The notes beneath the pieces were generated by a model. The model had not been told where the DNA came from and did no database searches. It saw nothing but the letters and a program-made list of their open reading frames with translations. A program made the translations under genes and the position numbers. A DNA stretch of 40,453 nt from Prevotella sp. UBA7764 (GTDB lineage: Bacteria; Bacteroidota; Bacteroidia; Bacteroidales; Bacteroidaceae), in contig DLDU01000057.1 in assembly GCA_002481295.1 (NCBI GenBank), positions 52,341 to 92,793 on the forward strand, in the 5' to 3' direction. Positions 9,916 through 17,890 of the stretch are shown piece by piece. Numbering within the stretch: position 1 is the first letter of the stretch; each line of letters opens with the position of its first letter.

Positions 9916-9956
9916 GAAAAAGCAGGGGCGCAACAGATCAGACCTATTGCGCCCCT
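9916..9956 (-). terminator. Intrinsic terminator of rimP-nusA-infB
   Basis: On the minus strand, the 10-bp stem AGGGGCGCAA/TTGCGCCCCT (9956-9924) is followed by GCTTTTTC. It lies about 65 bases after the infB stop and closes that operon before sufB. Confidence 0.8.
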
Positions 9957-9975
9957 ACCCTATATCATGTTCGAT

Positions 9976-10008
9976 ACACCTTATTATATATATAGGTGCA
10001 GCGCACCT
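9976..10008 (-). repeat. Hairpin plus 17-base motif, copy 1
   Basis: Minus strand: the 6-bp hairpin AGGTGC-gct-GCACCT (10008-9994) runs directly into TATATATAATAAGGTGT (9992-9976). It begins 11 bases after the infB stop. The same 17 bases occur at 22954-22970, 39122-39138 and 39165-39181, each beside a hairpin. Confidence 0.7.
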
Positions 10009-10019
10009 CAAGCTGTCGT

Positions 10020-12929
10020 TTAGAGCTTCTGCTCTACCTCCACCTCGGTGAAGGTCTCAAGCTGGTCACCCACCTGAATGTCGTTGTAGTTGACGAGCGA
10101 GATACCGCACTCCAGTCCGGCGGCAACCTCCTTGGCGTCATCCTTGTAACGTTTCAAGGCGGCGATAGGCGCTGTGTGTACGACGATACCGTCGCGAACC
10201 ACACGGGCCTTGTCTTTGTTGTGGACCTTTCCCTCTGTGACAAGACCACCGGCAATAGTTCCCACCTTGGAAATCTTGAAGACCTGCTTGACCTCTACCT
10301 GACCGGTGACAATCTCTTTCTTCACCTTGTCAAGCATACCGACCATAGCGGCCTTCACGTCGTCGATGGCGTCGTAGATGACTGAGTAGGTGTTGATCTC
10401 CACACCGTCGTTGTCGGCGAGCTTGCGAGCAGCTGCCGAAGGACGTACCTGGAAACCTACGATGATGGCATCGGAAGCATCGGCCAGCGTGACATCGTTT
10501 TCCGAGATCTGACCAACGGCCTTGTAGATGACCTTGACCTGTACCTTCTCGGTAGACAACTTGATGAAGGAGTCGCTCAGAGCCTCCACGGAACCGTCGG
10601 TATCACCCTTGACGATGATATTCATCTCGTGGAACTCACCACGTGCGATACGGTGCGAGATGTCGCTCAGCGTCAGACGGGTCTGTGTGCGCAGGCTCTG
10701 CTCACGCTGGAGTTGCTCGCGCTTGTTGGCGATATCGCGCACCTCCTGCTCTGTGTCAAGCACATGGAACTGGTCGCCGGCCGTCGGTGCGCCATTCAGA
10801 CCGAGTACGATAGCGGGCTCAGCAGGCTTCACGTCGTCGATGCGCTGGTTACGCTCGTTGAACATAGCCTTGACACGGCCCCAGCTGGTACCGGCGATGA
10901 CATAGTCACCGACATGGAGCGTACCGTTGCTGACCAATACTGTGGACACATAGCCACGGCCCTTGTCGAGCGAGCTCTCGATGACCGTACCGGTAGCCTT
11001 GCGGTTGGGGTTGGCCTTGAGGTCGAGCATATCGGCCTCCAAGAGCACCTTGTCCATCAGGTCATCGACACCGATACCCTTCTTGGCACTGATCTCCTGG
11101 CACTGATACTTACCGCCCCACTCCTCGACGAGGAGGTTCATCTGTGCCAAGTCCTCACGTATCTTGTCGGGATTGGCTCCCGGCTTATCAATCTTGTTGA
11201 TGGCAAACACCATCGGCACACCGGCAGCCTGACAGTGAGCGATAGCCTCCTTGGTGGTAGGCATCACGCTGTCGTCGGCAGCAATGATGATGATGGCAAT
11301 ATCCGTCACCTGTGCACCACGGGCACGCATGGCGGTGAAGGCCTCATGACCCGGCGTGTCGAGGAACGTCACCTTGCGGCCGTTCTTCAGAGTGACACTA
11401 TAAGCACCAATGTGCTGGGTGATACCACCGGCCTCACCGGCAATGACATTAGTATTGCGAATATGGTCGAGCAACGATGTCTTACCATGGTCGACATGAC
11501 CCATGACCGTCACGATCGGCGCGCGCGGCACGAGTTCGCTCTCGTCGTCCTGCTCCTCGCTGACAGCCTCCTGCACCTCTGCACTGACATACTCGGTCTT
11601 GAAACCGAACTCGTCAGCCACCAGGTTGATGGTCTCAGCATCGAGGCGCTGGTTGATAGAAGCCATCACGCCAATGCTCATCAGTGTGGAGATGACCTGG
11701 TTGACACCGACGTTCATCATCGTAGCCAACTCAGAGACTGTCACGAACTCGGTGAGCTTCAGCGTCTTGCTCTCTTTCTTCTCGGCACGTGCCTCCTGGT
11801 TGAGTTTCTCCTGCACAGCCTCGCGCTTCTCCTTACGGTACTTAGCGCCCTTCTTGGTCTGGCTCTGCTTGCTCGTCAAGCGGGCAAGCGTCTCCTTGAC
11901 CTGACGTGCTACATCCTCCTCTGTAACCTCAGCGGGCTTCTGTCCACCGCGCTTGCGGTTCTTCTTTTTCTTGCCCTGTCCATTGCCATTGCCTTGTTGG
12001 TTGGCAGCTGCATTGATGTCGACACGGTCCTTGTTGATGCGCTGGCGCTTCTTGTGGTCGTTGTTGCCACCGTTCTGCTTGGCCTCGCGCTCACGACGGC
12101 GCTCTTCCTTGGACTTCTTCTTCGGACGCGTGCTCTGATTGATCGAGTCGAGATCAATCTTACCGAGTACGTTGACCTTTGGCGTGCTGAGGATCTTCTT
12201 CTCGCTGGAGAGCTGGAACACCTTGCTGCCCGGCTTGGGCTCGACGACCTCAGCCACCTTCACGGCAGCGATCTTCGGAGCGGCAGGTTTCTGAGCGGGT
12301 TTCTGCTCGCTCTTCTGTGCTGCGGGCTTCACCGGCTCCTGCTTCTGCAGAGCGTTGGCGGCTTTCTCCACATGGTTCTCTGCCTTGGATTCCTGCTTTG
12401 CGGGCTCAGTCTTGGCCTGCTCGGGCTTTGGATTCTGCGACTGCGGCTTGGCAGCTGCGTTGTCAGCAGTCTGCACACGTGCCGGTTGCTGCCCGGCTTT
12501 CTGCTGAGCAGGAGCAGGCTGAGGATGACTGACGGCAGCAGTCGTCGGCTCTGCTTTCTTGGGTTGGGAAGCATCAGACTTGATGACCACCGGTTTCTTA
12601 CCTACAGTGCTGAGGTCAATCTTGCCCAGCGGCTTGTAGGTCTGATGACCTGTGCCTTCCAGCACACTGCTGCCAGCGCGTGTATCTGATGGCTTAGCGG
12701 TCTGCGGACGCTTCTTGTCCTTCTTCTTACCGAAGAGCTTCTCGGCATCGGTGCGCAAGGCGGCATCTTGCTTGAAAGCCTCAACAAGCGCAGCGTGCTG
12801 CTTCTCATTGAGCTTATAGCTAAGGTCCGCTTTCACCTCGCCCAACTCGCTCTTCTTTTGCAGGAATTCAACTGCCGTTTGCATTCCTATGTTTAATTCT
12901 CGTAATGCTTGGTTTAATCTGATGCTCAT
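10020..12929 (-). CDS. infB: Translation initiation factor IF-2
   Basis: A GTPase that brings initiator tRNA to the 30S subunit. The 969-residue protein has an IF-2 N-terminal domain ([20 protein letters not shown]), a long low-complexity linker of about residues 70-340 rich in Ala, Pro, Gln and Lys (the usual variable part), a second IF2_N ([18 protein letters not shown]), the G domain with GHVDHGKTS (near residue 476), DTPGHE and NKID, and the C-terminal tRNA-binding domain. It is the last gene of the rimP-nusA-infB operon, 70 bases after nusA, followed by a strong terminator. Confidence 0.98.
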   Translation of the reverse strand: MSIRLNQALRELNIGMQTAVEFLQKKSELGEVKADLSYKLNEKQHAALVEAFKQDAALRTDAEKLFGKKKDKKRPQTAKPSDTRAGSSVLEGTGHQTYKPLGKIDLSTVGKKPVVIKSDASQPKKAEPTTAAVSHPQPAPAQQKAGQQPARVQTADNAAAKPQSQNPKPEQAKTEPAKQESKAENHVEKAANALQKQEPVKPAAQKSEQKPAQKPAAPKIAAVKVAEVVEPKPGSKVFQLSSEKKILSTPKVNVLGKIDLDSINQSTRPKKKSKEERRREREAKQNGGNNDHKKRQRINKDRVDINAAANQQGNGNGQGKKKKNRKRGGQKPAEVTEEDVARQVKETLARLTSKQSQTKKGAKYRKEKREAVQEKLNQEARAEKKESKTLKLTEFVTVSELATMMNVGVNQVISTLMSIGVMASINQRLDAETINLVADEFGFKTEYVSAEVQEAVSEEQDDESELVPRAPIVTVMGHVDHGKTSLLDHIRNTNVIAGEAGGITQHIGAYSVTLKNGRKVTFLDTPGHEAFTAMRARGAQVTDIAIIIIAADDSVMPTTKEAIAHCQAAGVPMVFAINKIDKPGANPDKIREDLAQMNLLVEEWGGKYQCQEISAKKGIGVDDLMDKVLLEADMLDLKANPNRKATGTVIESSLDKGRGYVSTVLVSNGTLHVGDYVIAGTSWGRVKAMFNERNQRIDDVKPAEPAIVLGLNGAPTAGDQFHVLDTEQEVRDIANKREQLQREQSLRTQTRLTLSDISHRIARGEFHEMNIIVKGDTDGSVEALSDSFIKLSTEKVQVKVIYKAVGQISENDVTLADASDAIIVGFQVRPSAAARKLADNDGVEINTYSVIYDAIDDVKAAMVGMLDKVKKEIVTGQVEVKQVFKISKVGTIAGGLVTEGKVHNKDKARVVRDGIVVHTAPIAALKRYKDDAKEVAAGLECGISLVNYNDIQVGDQLETFTEVEVEQKL

Positions 12930-12999
12930 ATACCCTGATATGTTCTACTTTCGTTTAAATTAATATATGTGTGATGTGTACGCCGTGCGGAGTTGTCTG

Positions 13000-14274
13000 T
13001 TAGTTCTCAAACTCCTTGCGCAGCACTTCGAGCACATGGTCGACGGTCTCTTCCTCCAGATCGGCCTTCTCCACCAGCATCTCGCGGGGAGCATTGAGGA
13101 CGGCCTTGGCGGTCTCAAGTCCAATACCCTTGATGGAATCGATGATCCACTGGTCGATTTCGTCGCTGAACTGATCGAGATAGACATCGTCCTCCTCCGG
13201 ATTCTGCTCACCGTCCTTGACCACACGGTACACGTCGATGGTGTATTCGGTCAGCATGGAAGCCAACTTGATGTTCAGACCGCCACGGCCAATGGCCAGG
13301 CTGACCTGATCGGGCTGGAGATAGACGTCGGCCTTCTTGTTCTCTTCGTCGATGGTGATGCTCGTCACGGTAGCAGGACTCAACGCACGCTGGATAAACA
13401 GCTTGGTGTTGGCCGTCCAGTTGATGACGTCGATGTTCTCGTTGTTGAGCTCATGCACGATACCGTGGACACGGCTACCGCGCACACCGACGCATGCACC
13501 TACCGGATCGATACGGTCGTCATAGCTCTCGACTGCCACCTTGGCACGCTCTCCGGGCATGCGCGCGATCTTCTTGATGGCAATCAGACCGTCAGCGATC
13601 TCGGGAACCTCCTGTTCCAGCAGACGCTGCAGGAAGGTAGGGCTGGTACGGGAGAGGATGATCTTCGGATTGTTGTTCTCGTTGTCGACACGCTCGATGA
13701 CGGCACGCACGGTCTCGCCCTTACGATACATGTCGCCGGGGATCTGCTCGCTCTTGGGCAGGATGAGCTCGTTGTTGTCGTCGTCGACGAGGAGCACCTC
13801 GCGCTTCCACACCTGATAGACCTCAGCGGCCATGACTTGACCGACCTTGTCCTTGTATTTGTTGTAAAGCTGATCGTGCTCCAACTCCAGCACCTTGCTG
13901 GCCAGTGTCTGACGCAGCGTGAGGATGGCACGGCGACCGAACTTAGCGAAGTCGACCGACTCGGACACTTCCTCGCCGACCTCGTAGTCGGGCTCAATCT
14001 TGCGCGCGTCGGTGAGGCTGATCTCCTTGTTCTCGTCAGCCACCTCACCGTCGGCGACTACCACACGGTTGCGGTAAATCTCAAAGTCACCTTTGTCGGG
14101 GTTGACGATGACGTCAAAGTTCTCGTCGCTGCCGTAGATCTTTGCCAGCACGTTGCGGAAGCTTTCCTCCAGCACGCTCACGAGCGTGGTGCGGTCGATG
14201 TTCTTGGTATCTTTAAACTCCCGGAAGGAGTCGATCATCGACACTTGCTCGTCGTCTTTCTTTCTTGCTACCAT
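13000..14274 (-). CDS. nusA: Transcription termination/antitermination factor NusA
   Basis: Binds RNA polymerase and nascent RNA. The 424-residue protein has the N-terminal polymerase-binding domain (NIDRTTLVSVLEESFRNVLAKIYG), an S1 domain, two KH domains (GERAKVAVES, GACVGVRGSRV and LAIGRGGLNIKLAS) and a short helix-hairpin-helix tail (IKGIGLETAKAVL). There is no double acidic repeat as in E. coli, which is normal for Bacteroidetes. It sits between rimP and infB in the classic order. Confidence 0.98.
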   Translation of the reverse strand: MVARKKDDEQVSMIDSFREFKDTKNIDRTTLVSVLEESFRNVLAKIYGSDENFDVIVNPDKGDFEIYRNRVVVADGEVADENKEISLTDARKIEPDYEVGEEVSESVDFAKFGRRAILTLRQTLASKVLELEHDQLYNKYKDKVGQVMAAEVYQVWKREVLLVDDDNNELILPKSEQIPGDMYRKGETVRAVIERVDNENNNPKIILSRTSPTFLQRLLEQEVPEIADGLIAIKKIARMPGERAKVAVESYDDRIDPVGACVGVRGSRVHGIVHELNNENIDVINWTANTKLFIQRALSPATVTSITIDEENKKADVYLQPDQVSLAIGRGGLNIKLASMLTEYTIDVYRVVKDGEQNPEEDDVYLDQFSDEIDQWIIDSIKGIGLETAKAVLNAPREMLVEKADLEEETVDHVLEVLRKEFEN

Positions 14275-14346
14275 ATATCTTTTTCTTTATTGTTTTCTCG
14301 TTGCAGAAATCTGCACCACGACCTGAGCCACACTCAGGCCTGGAGC

Positions 14347-14814
14347 TTATTTGAAGTTGATGAGGTATTTGGTGTATTTCACCTCATCCATGTTGAAGTT
14401 GTGGTCCACGTCCATCTTCACGGGCCGTTTCTTGCCTTCAACTTTCACCTTTTCGTTGACAGTGACCACGAAGTCTCGTCCGTCGACACTCTTGAGGATG
14501 CCGCGTACCTTCTGTCCGTCAGCCTGGAGCACTTCCACGGGCTCGCCCACAAAGTTGTGGTATTGCTGTTCCACCTTGAAAGGCTGACCGAGACCTGCCG
14601 ATCCCACTTCGAGCTCATAGTCCTCGTCGTCGCGGCTGAGATGGTCCTCGATATACTGGCTCAGCTTTGCGCAGTCTTCGATCCACACGCCGTCGGCATG
14701 GTCAATTTCAACAGTAATCTTGTCATCGGGCGTAACATTGACATCCACCAAGAAGTAGTCTTTGTCCTCCAGCCACTCATTCACTAATTGTTTTACGACG
14801 TTCTTGTCTATCAT
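14347..14814 (-). CDS. rimP: Ribosome maturation factor RimP
   Basis: Needed for 30S subunit maturation. The 155-residue protein shows the family motif VGSAGLGQPF (the usual VSSPGLxRPL region) and a C-terminal SH3-like domain with GILKSVDGRDFVV. First gene of rimP-nusA-infB. Its leader carries a terminator-like hairpin (14848-14875) downstream of a -7 box (14889-14896), so its expression may be attenuated. Confidence 0.95.
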   Translation of the reverse strand: MIDKNVVKQLVNEWLEDKDYFLVDVNVTPDDKITVEIDHADGVWIEDCAKLSQYIEDHLSRDDEDYELEVGSAGLGQPFKVEQQYHNFVGEPVEVLQADGQKVRGILKSVDGRDFVVTVNEKVKVEGKKRPVKMDVDHNFNMDEVKYTKYLINFK

Positions 14815-14842
14815 ATCATGCAGTTAAAAAACATGCGTTTAT

Positions 14843-14875
14843 AAAAAAATGAGGAGCTCTCGGGAGCCCCTCATT
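14843..14875 (-). terminator. Terminator-like hairpin between the S41 protease gene and rimP
   Basis: Minus strand: AATGAGG.GCTC/GAGC.CCTCATT with one A-C mismatch and a tetraloop, followed at once by seven T residues. It can end the S41 protease transcript, 125 bases after its stop. Because a -7 box lies upstream of it (14889-14896), it may also sit at the very 5' end of the rimP leader. Confidence 0.75.
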
Positions 14876-14888
14876 CCACTGAACACTG

Positions 14889-14896
14889 CAAAGTTA
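14889..14896 (-). promoter_or_regulatory. Probable -7 box for rimP-nusA-infB
   Basis: TAACTTTG on the minus strand matches TAnnTTTG. A TTG lies 23 bases upstream, which is longer than the usual 19-20, so the -33 match is poor. The next promoter-like box upstream is not seen before the S41 gene. Confidence 0.45.
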
Positions 14897-14999
14897 CTAT
14901 TTTTTTTCCATATTCCATTCAATCGATCCTACTTTTTTGCTTCCACACTGCTAAAATACTGTGTTTTCATACAAAAAAGCATGAAGCGCAAGCTCCTGG

Positions 15000-16673
15000 C
15001 TATTTTTTATTCCTCTCGCCCGCTGTGAGAATAGCAGCATAGCGTTTGGGATCCTTGAGCAAGGCGTAGGCAGCCTGCACCTGCTTGTCGTAGCGCAGCG
15101 TGTTGAGGATGGCACCACGCTGATAGTAGTAAGCCGAGACGATGTCACTGGTAAGCAACTGTTTGATGCCTTCTTTGTTGAAGTCGAGATCCTTGGCAAG
15201 ATTATGTTTCAGTTTTTTCTTCAAGGCCTCGAATTCTGGCTTGGCGTCGTCGTAATATCCCTCAAACTTCGCCACTTTTTCAAGGTTGTCGAGGGTTTTC
15301 TCGCTCATGGCGTCGTATTTAAAACGACTGTTGAGCACGCGCTGCTTAAACTCGTTGTAGTCGGCATCGCTAAGGTCGAACGTAGCAGCAGACCCGATGG
15401 TGGGATGCTTGGCGATATAATCAATCTCGTAGCTGGAGACAAGCTCGTCGGAGTCTTTCACCGCTGCGAGGTAATAAGCGAGGTTTGACATGGAGTCGGC
15501 CTTCACCTCCACGTCAGGCACAATGCCACCGCCGTCCATCACCTTGCGTCCGTGGGCAGTGTAGAAGGTGCGCTTGAGCGAGTCGGCAACGACTTCGGTC
15601 GATCCGCCGTTGGCGTGTTTATAGTTGATCTTCTGGATGCAGCGGCCCGAAGGGATATAGTATTTATTCGTCGTCAGCTTCATCTTGCCGTTGTAGGGCA
15701 GATCCATCACGGTCTGCACAAGTCCTTTGCCGTAGGTCTTCGTACCCATGACCACAGCTCGATCCATATCCTGCAAGGCACCGCTGGTGATCTCTGAGGC
15801 AGACGCACTGTTGCCATTGACAAGCACCACCACGGGCATGACAGTATCTACGGGCTCCACGGTAGTACGATAATCCTGGTTCATACGCTTCACCTTACCA
15901 CGGTTGCTCACCACAAGCTTGCCTTTCGGCACAAAGCAGTTGACGATGTTCACTGCCTCCGGCTCCGATCCGCCGCCGTTGCCGCGCAAGTCGAAGACGA
16001 GCGCTTTCATGCCCTGCTTCTTCATGTCAATGATGGCGTTGCGCACAATCTTGCCGCAACCTTCGGTGAACTGGTTGAGGTTGAGATAACCGATACCGTC
16101 TTGCTGCAAGCCATAATAAGGGACAGCGGGCAACTGGATAGCGCGGCGCGTGATCTTGAACTTCATCTCCTTACCGGTGGAAGGGCGCAGAACTTTCAGC
16201 AGAAACGTTGTTCCGGCATCGCCACGCAGGTGGTCGCTGACATAGTTGTTGTCGCGCTTGGTCATGTCTTCACCGTCGATGCTGAGGATGATGTCGCCCT
16301 TCTTCAATCCCACATCCGCGGCCGGCATATTCTCATAGGGCTCATCGATGCACACGCGACCAAGCTTGAAGTTATAGCGAATCAGCGAGCCGATGCCGGC
16401 ATACTTGCCTGTGAGCATCATCTTCACGTCCTTGCTCTTGTCCTCGGGATAGTATTCGGTGTAGGGGTCGAGCGAGTGGAGCATGGAATTGATGCCGTAG
16501 CCCACCACCTCGTCAGCGTCGAGTGTGTCGACATACATCATGTCGAGGTTGCGGTAGATGGTGTTGAACACTTCGAGGTTCTTCGCCACCTTGAAGTTGT
16601 GGTCAGCGTCTGCCTGTGCCCAGCTCATGGTGGTGAGCAGCAGACAGACAAGTGTCAGAAACGTCTTTCTCAT
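15000..16673 (-). CDS. S41-family C-terminal processing protease with PDZ domain
   Basis: A 557-residue exported serine protease of the CtpA/Prc group. The signal peptide RKTFLTLVCLLLTTMSWAQA is followed by a helical N-terminal part, a PDZ domain (about residues 85-165, with GLKKGDIILSIDG) and the S41 catalytic core. The core shows FDLRGNGGG (residues 228-235), GNSASASEI (residues 287-295, holding the catalytic Ser) and GTKTYGKG with Lys316 as the likely base. About 140 further residues form a C-terminal helical region. It likely acts on envelope proteins in the periplasm. It stands alone, with its own -7 box and terminator. Confidence 0.93.
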   Translation of the reverse strand: MRKTFLTLVCLLLTTMSWAQADADHNFKVAKNLEVFNTIYRNLDMMYVDTLDADEVVGYGINSMLHSLDPYTEYYPEDKSKDVKMMLTGKYAGIGSLIRYNFKLGRVCIDEPYENMPAADVGLKKGDIILSIDGEDMTKRDNNYVSDHLRGDAGTTFLLKVLRPSTGKEMKFKITRRAIQLPAVPYYGLQQDGIGYLNLNQFTEGCGKIVRNAIIDMKKQGMKALVFDLRGNGGGSEPEAVNIVNCFVPKGKLVVSNRGKVKRMNQDYRTTVEPVDTVMPVVVLVNGNSASASEITSGALQDMDRAVVMGTKTYGKGLVQTVMDLPYNGKMKLTTNKYYIPSGRCIQKINYKHANGGSTEVVADSLKRTFYTAHGRKVMDGGGIVPDVEVKADSMSNLAYYLAAVKDSDELVSSYEIDYIAKHPTIGSAATFDLSDADYNEFKQRVLNSRFKYDAMSEKTLDNLEKVAKFEGYYDDAKPEFEALKKKLKHNLAKDLDFNKEGIKQLLTSDIVSAYYYQRGAILNTLRYDKQVQAAYALLKDPKRYAAILTAGERNKK

Positions 16674-16719
16674 ATCTTTTTTATGTCGTTTTCCGTATAT
16701 ATTAAATGTATCACGGGTG

Positions 16720-16727
16720 CAAAGTTA
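16720..16727 (-). promoter_or_regulatory. -7 box of the S41 protease gene
   Basis: Minus strand TAACTTTG, 46 bases before the ATG at 16673. No TTTG stands at the ideal 19-20 base distance, so the promoter is likely but the -33 part is weak. Confidence 0.5.
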
Positions 16728-16777
16728 CGAAAAAGAGGGCACAAAATCATCTTTCTCAAAAAAAAGTTGCAAAAACA

Positions 16778-16809
16778 TTTGGTGGTTTCAAGGAATGTCC
16801 GTACCTTTG
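16778..16809 (+). promoter_or_regulatory. Promoter of tRNA-Asn
   Basis: TTTG (16778-16781), 20-base spacer, TACCTTTG (16802-16809). This is a near-ideal Bacteroidetes promoter, 30 bases before the mature tRNA. Confidence 0.8.
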
Positions 16810-16839
16810 CAACCGCAAATCAGAAATGACACGCACACT

Positions 16840-16913
16840 GCTTCAGTAGCTCAGTTGGTTAGAGCACCTGACTGTTAATCAGGGGGTCGTTGGTTCAAGC
16901 CCATCCTGGAGCG
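16840..16913 (+). tRNA. tRNA-Asn (GTT)
   Basis: Cloverleaf: acceptor GCTTCAG/CTGGAGC (7 bp, one G-T), D arm GCTC..GAGC, anticodon arm CCTGA-CTGTTAA-TCAGG with anticodon GTT, T arm GTTGG-TTCAAGC-CCATC, discriminator G. The second pair of the T stem is T-T, a mismatch. CCA is not encoded. It has its own promoter and terminator and is a single-gene unit. Confidence 0.95.
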
Positions 16914-16924
16914 CATTACAAATC

Positions 16925-16955
16925 AAGGAGTTAGAGTAAATCTAACTCCTTTTTT
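16925..16955 (+). terminator. Intrinsic terminator of tRNA-Asn
   Basis: Perfect 11-bp stem AAGGAGTTAGA/TCTAACTCCTT with loop GTAAA, running into a T tract. It starts 12 bases after the tRNA. Confidence 0.9.
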
Positions 16956-17014
16956 CGTTTTAGCTGTGTACATGTGGTGTACATAGAGACATCACCATCA
17001 TGTATTCGTCTTAG

Positions 17015-17221
17015 TTACGCTTCTCTGTCCGCCCAGTTCTCAATCTTCAAGCCAGGAATGTTCTTGAAATGCTTAACATTTTCTGTCACTAAGATCAATT
17101 GATAATGGATAGCTGTTGCTGCGATCAGTAAATCAAAGTTCTCCACGGTACGTCCTTGCTTGGACAACTTGTCTCTCAATTTCGCATAATCATCTATGCA
17201 TTCCGTTTGTCGGACAGACAT
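17015..17221 (-). pseudogene. C-terminal remnant of a VapC-like PIN-domain toxin
   Basis: The open frame encodes 68 residues, of which about 62 (ECIDDYAKLRDKLSKQGRTV..NFDLLIAATAIHYQLILVT.N.KHF..I.GLKIENW) match the last half of a VapC PIN ribonuclease, including the late acidic residue in NFDLLIAATA. The N-terminal half with the first catalytic Asp is missing, and there is no VapB antitoxin gene beside it. The apparent start (MSVRQT) lies in sequence belonging to a different gene fragment in another frame, so this is a remnant and not a functional toxin. It lies about 100 bases behind the tRNA-Asn gene, a common landing site for mobile DNA. Confidence 0.7.
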
Positions 17222-17300
17222 CTACGCAATGTCCGCACTTGATACAGGCTTCCGCACGCTCTATGGTGACCGGAGTGCGGGGATTTGATAAGCACAACAT
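17190..17300 (-). pseudogene. N-terminal remnant of a 4Fe-4S ferredoxin-type protein
   Basis: A 36-codon frame starts at an ATG with a good ribosome site (GAGGAG) at 17300 and reads through TPVTIERAEACIKCGHCVDV followed by CPTN, a CxxCxxCxxxCP 4Fe-4S cluster motif. Such a motif opens ferredoxins and the ferredoxin-nitroreductase fusion proteins of this phylum. Right after CPTN the sequence switches to the VapC-like remnant in another frame and hits a stop. The original gene has therefore lost everything after the first cluster motif through a deletion or rearrangement. Confidence 0.65.
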
Positions 17301-17890
17301 CGCTCCTCGTTTTTGTGTATTCTTGCCGTCTTCTTAAATTGTTCGAATGCGACAGTCCGGCGAATATCTCTCACACAGAGTCACGGAGCTACGGAGAAGC
17401 TCCATCCACTACTGACAAAACGTTTTATTTGGGTGACCACTCCACACAGCAAAATAAAAAACAGAACCGAATACCGGAAACCATATATTTGTTTGATAAA
17501 CTGACAAAAAAGCGGGCACGAGAAGGCGTTCTTTGCCAGCAAGAGGGTATACGGCCGCAATTTCCAGATTTCTGGCCATTTGTCCTAAAACATTACAAAG
17601 CAAGCACTTACAAAGCAGACCGTTCTTTTTACATCCTACAAAAGAGATGTTTTGACGACATCAAAGCCTCTCGTCTTATGATCAAATAGCCGAGATAAGC
17701 GGACAAAACAACCGAGATGAGCTGACAAAACAAGCGATTTCATCGCTAAAAGTCACCGAGATGACAACAGCAAGCCACTCTTTCTGTCTCATAACAGCCC
17801 TTTTGAGCTGTTTCCGCTCTTCTGTTTTCTCTCCGCCCTCTCTGGAACGATTCTTTTTCACAACACTCTTTTGTCAAGAATATATCGACC
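17301..17890. other. Gene-poor stretch with short repeats
   Basis: About 590 bases without a supported gene. It holds a TCTCACACAGAGTCACGGAG-type sequence (17364-17399) similar to one at 23035-23070, and two imperfect 22-23 base repeats of CCGAGATgAGCtGACAAAACAA (about 17689-17733) followed by the small hairpin GCGAT-ttc-ATCGC. A plus-strand open frame across 17285-17689 has no recognisable domain, no ribosome site and biased, low-complexity composition; I do not regard it as a gene. Confidence 0.5.

Noticed and set aside
10629..12689. Long plus-strand open frame antisense to infB (and similar ones at 6228-8240, 12967-14787 and, on the minus strand, 33158-34699)
   Set aside because: They run opposite to clear conserved genes, have no recognisable domains and come from the codon bias of the true strand.
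16960..16982. GTGTACATGTGGTGTACAT behind tRNA-Asn as an integration site
   Set aside because: Only a short direct repeat; no second copy of the tRNA 3' end and no integrase gene is present in the window.
17285..17689. Plus-strand frame of 134 codons
   Set aside because: No domain, no ribosome site, spans repeat-like DNA and overlaps the ferredoxin remnant promoter region.
17689..17760. Possible CRISPR-like repeats
   Set aside because: Only two imperfect 22-base units with no spacers and no cas genes.
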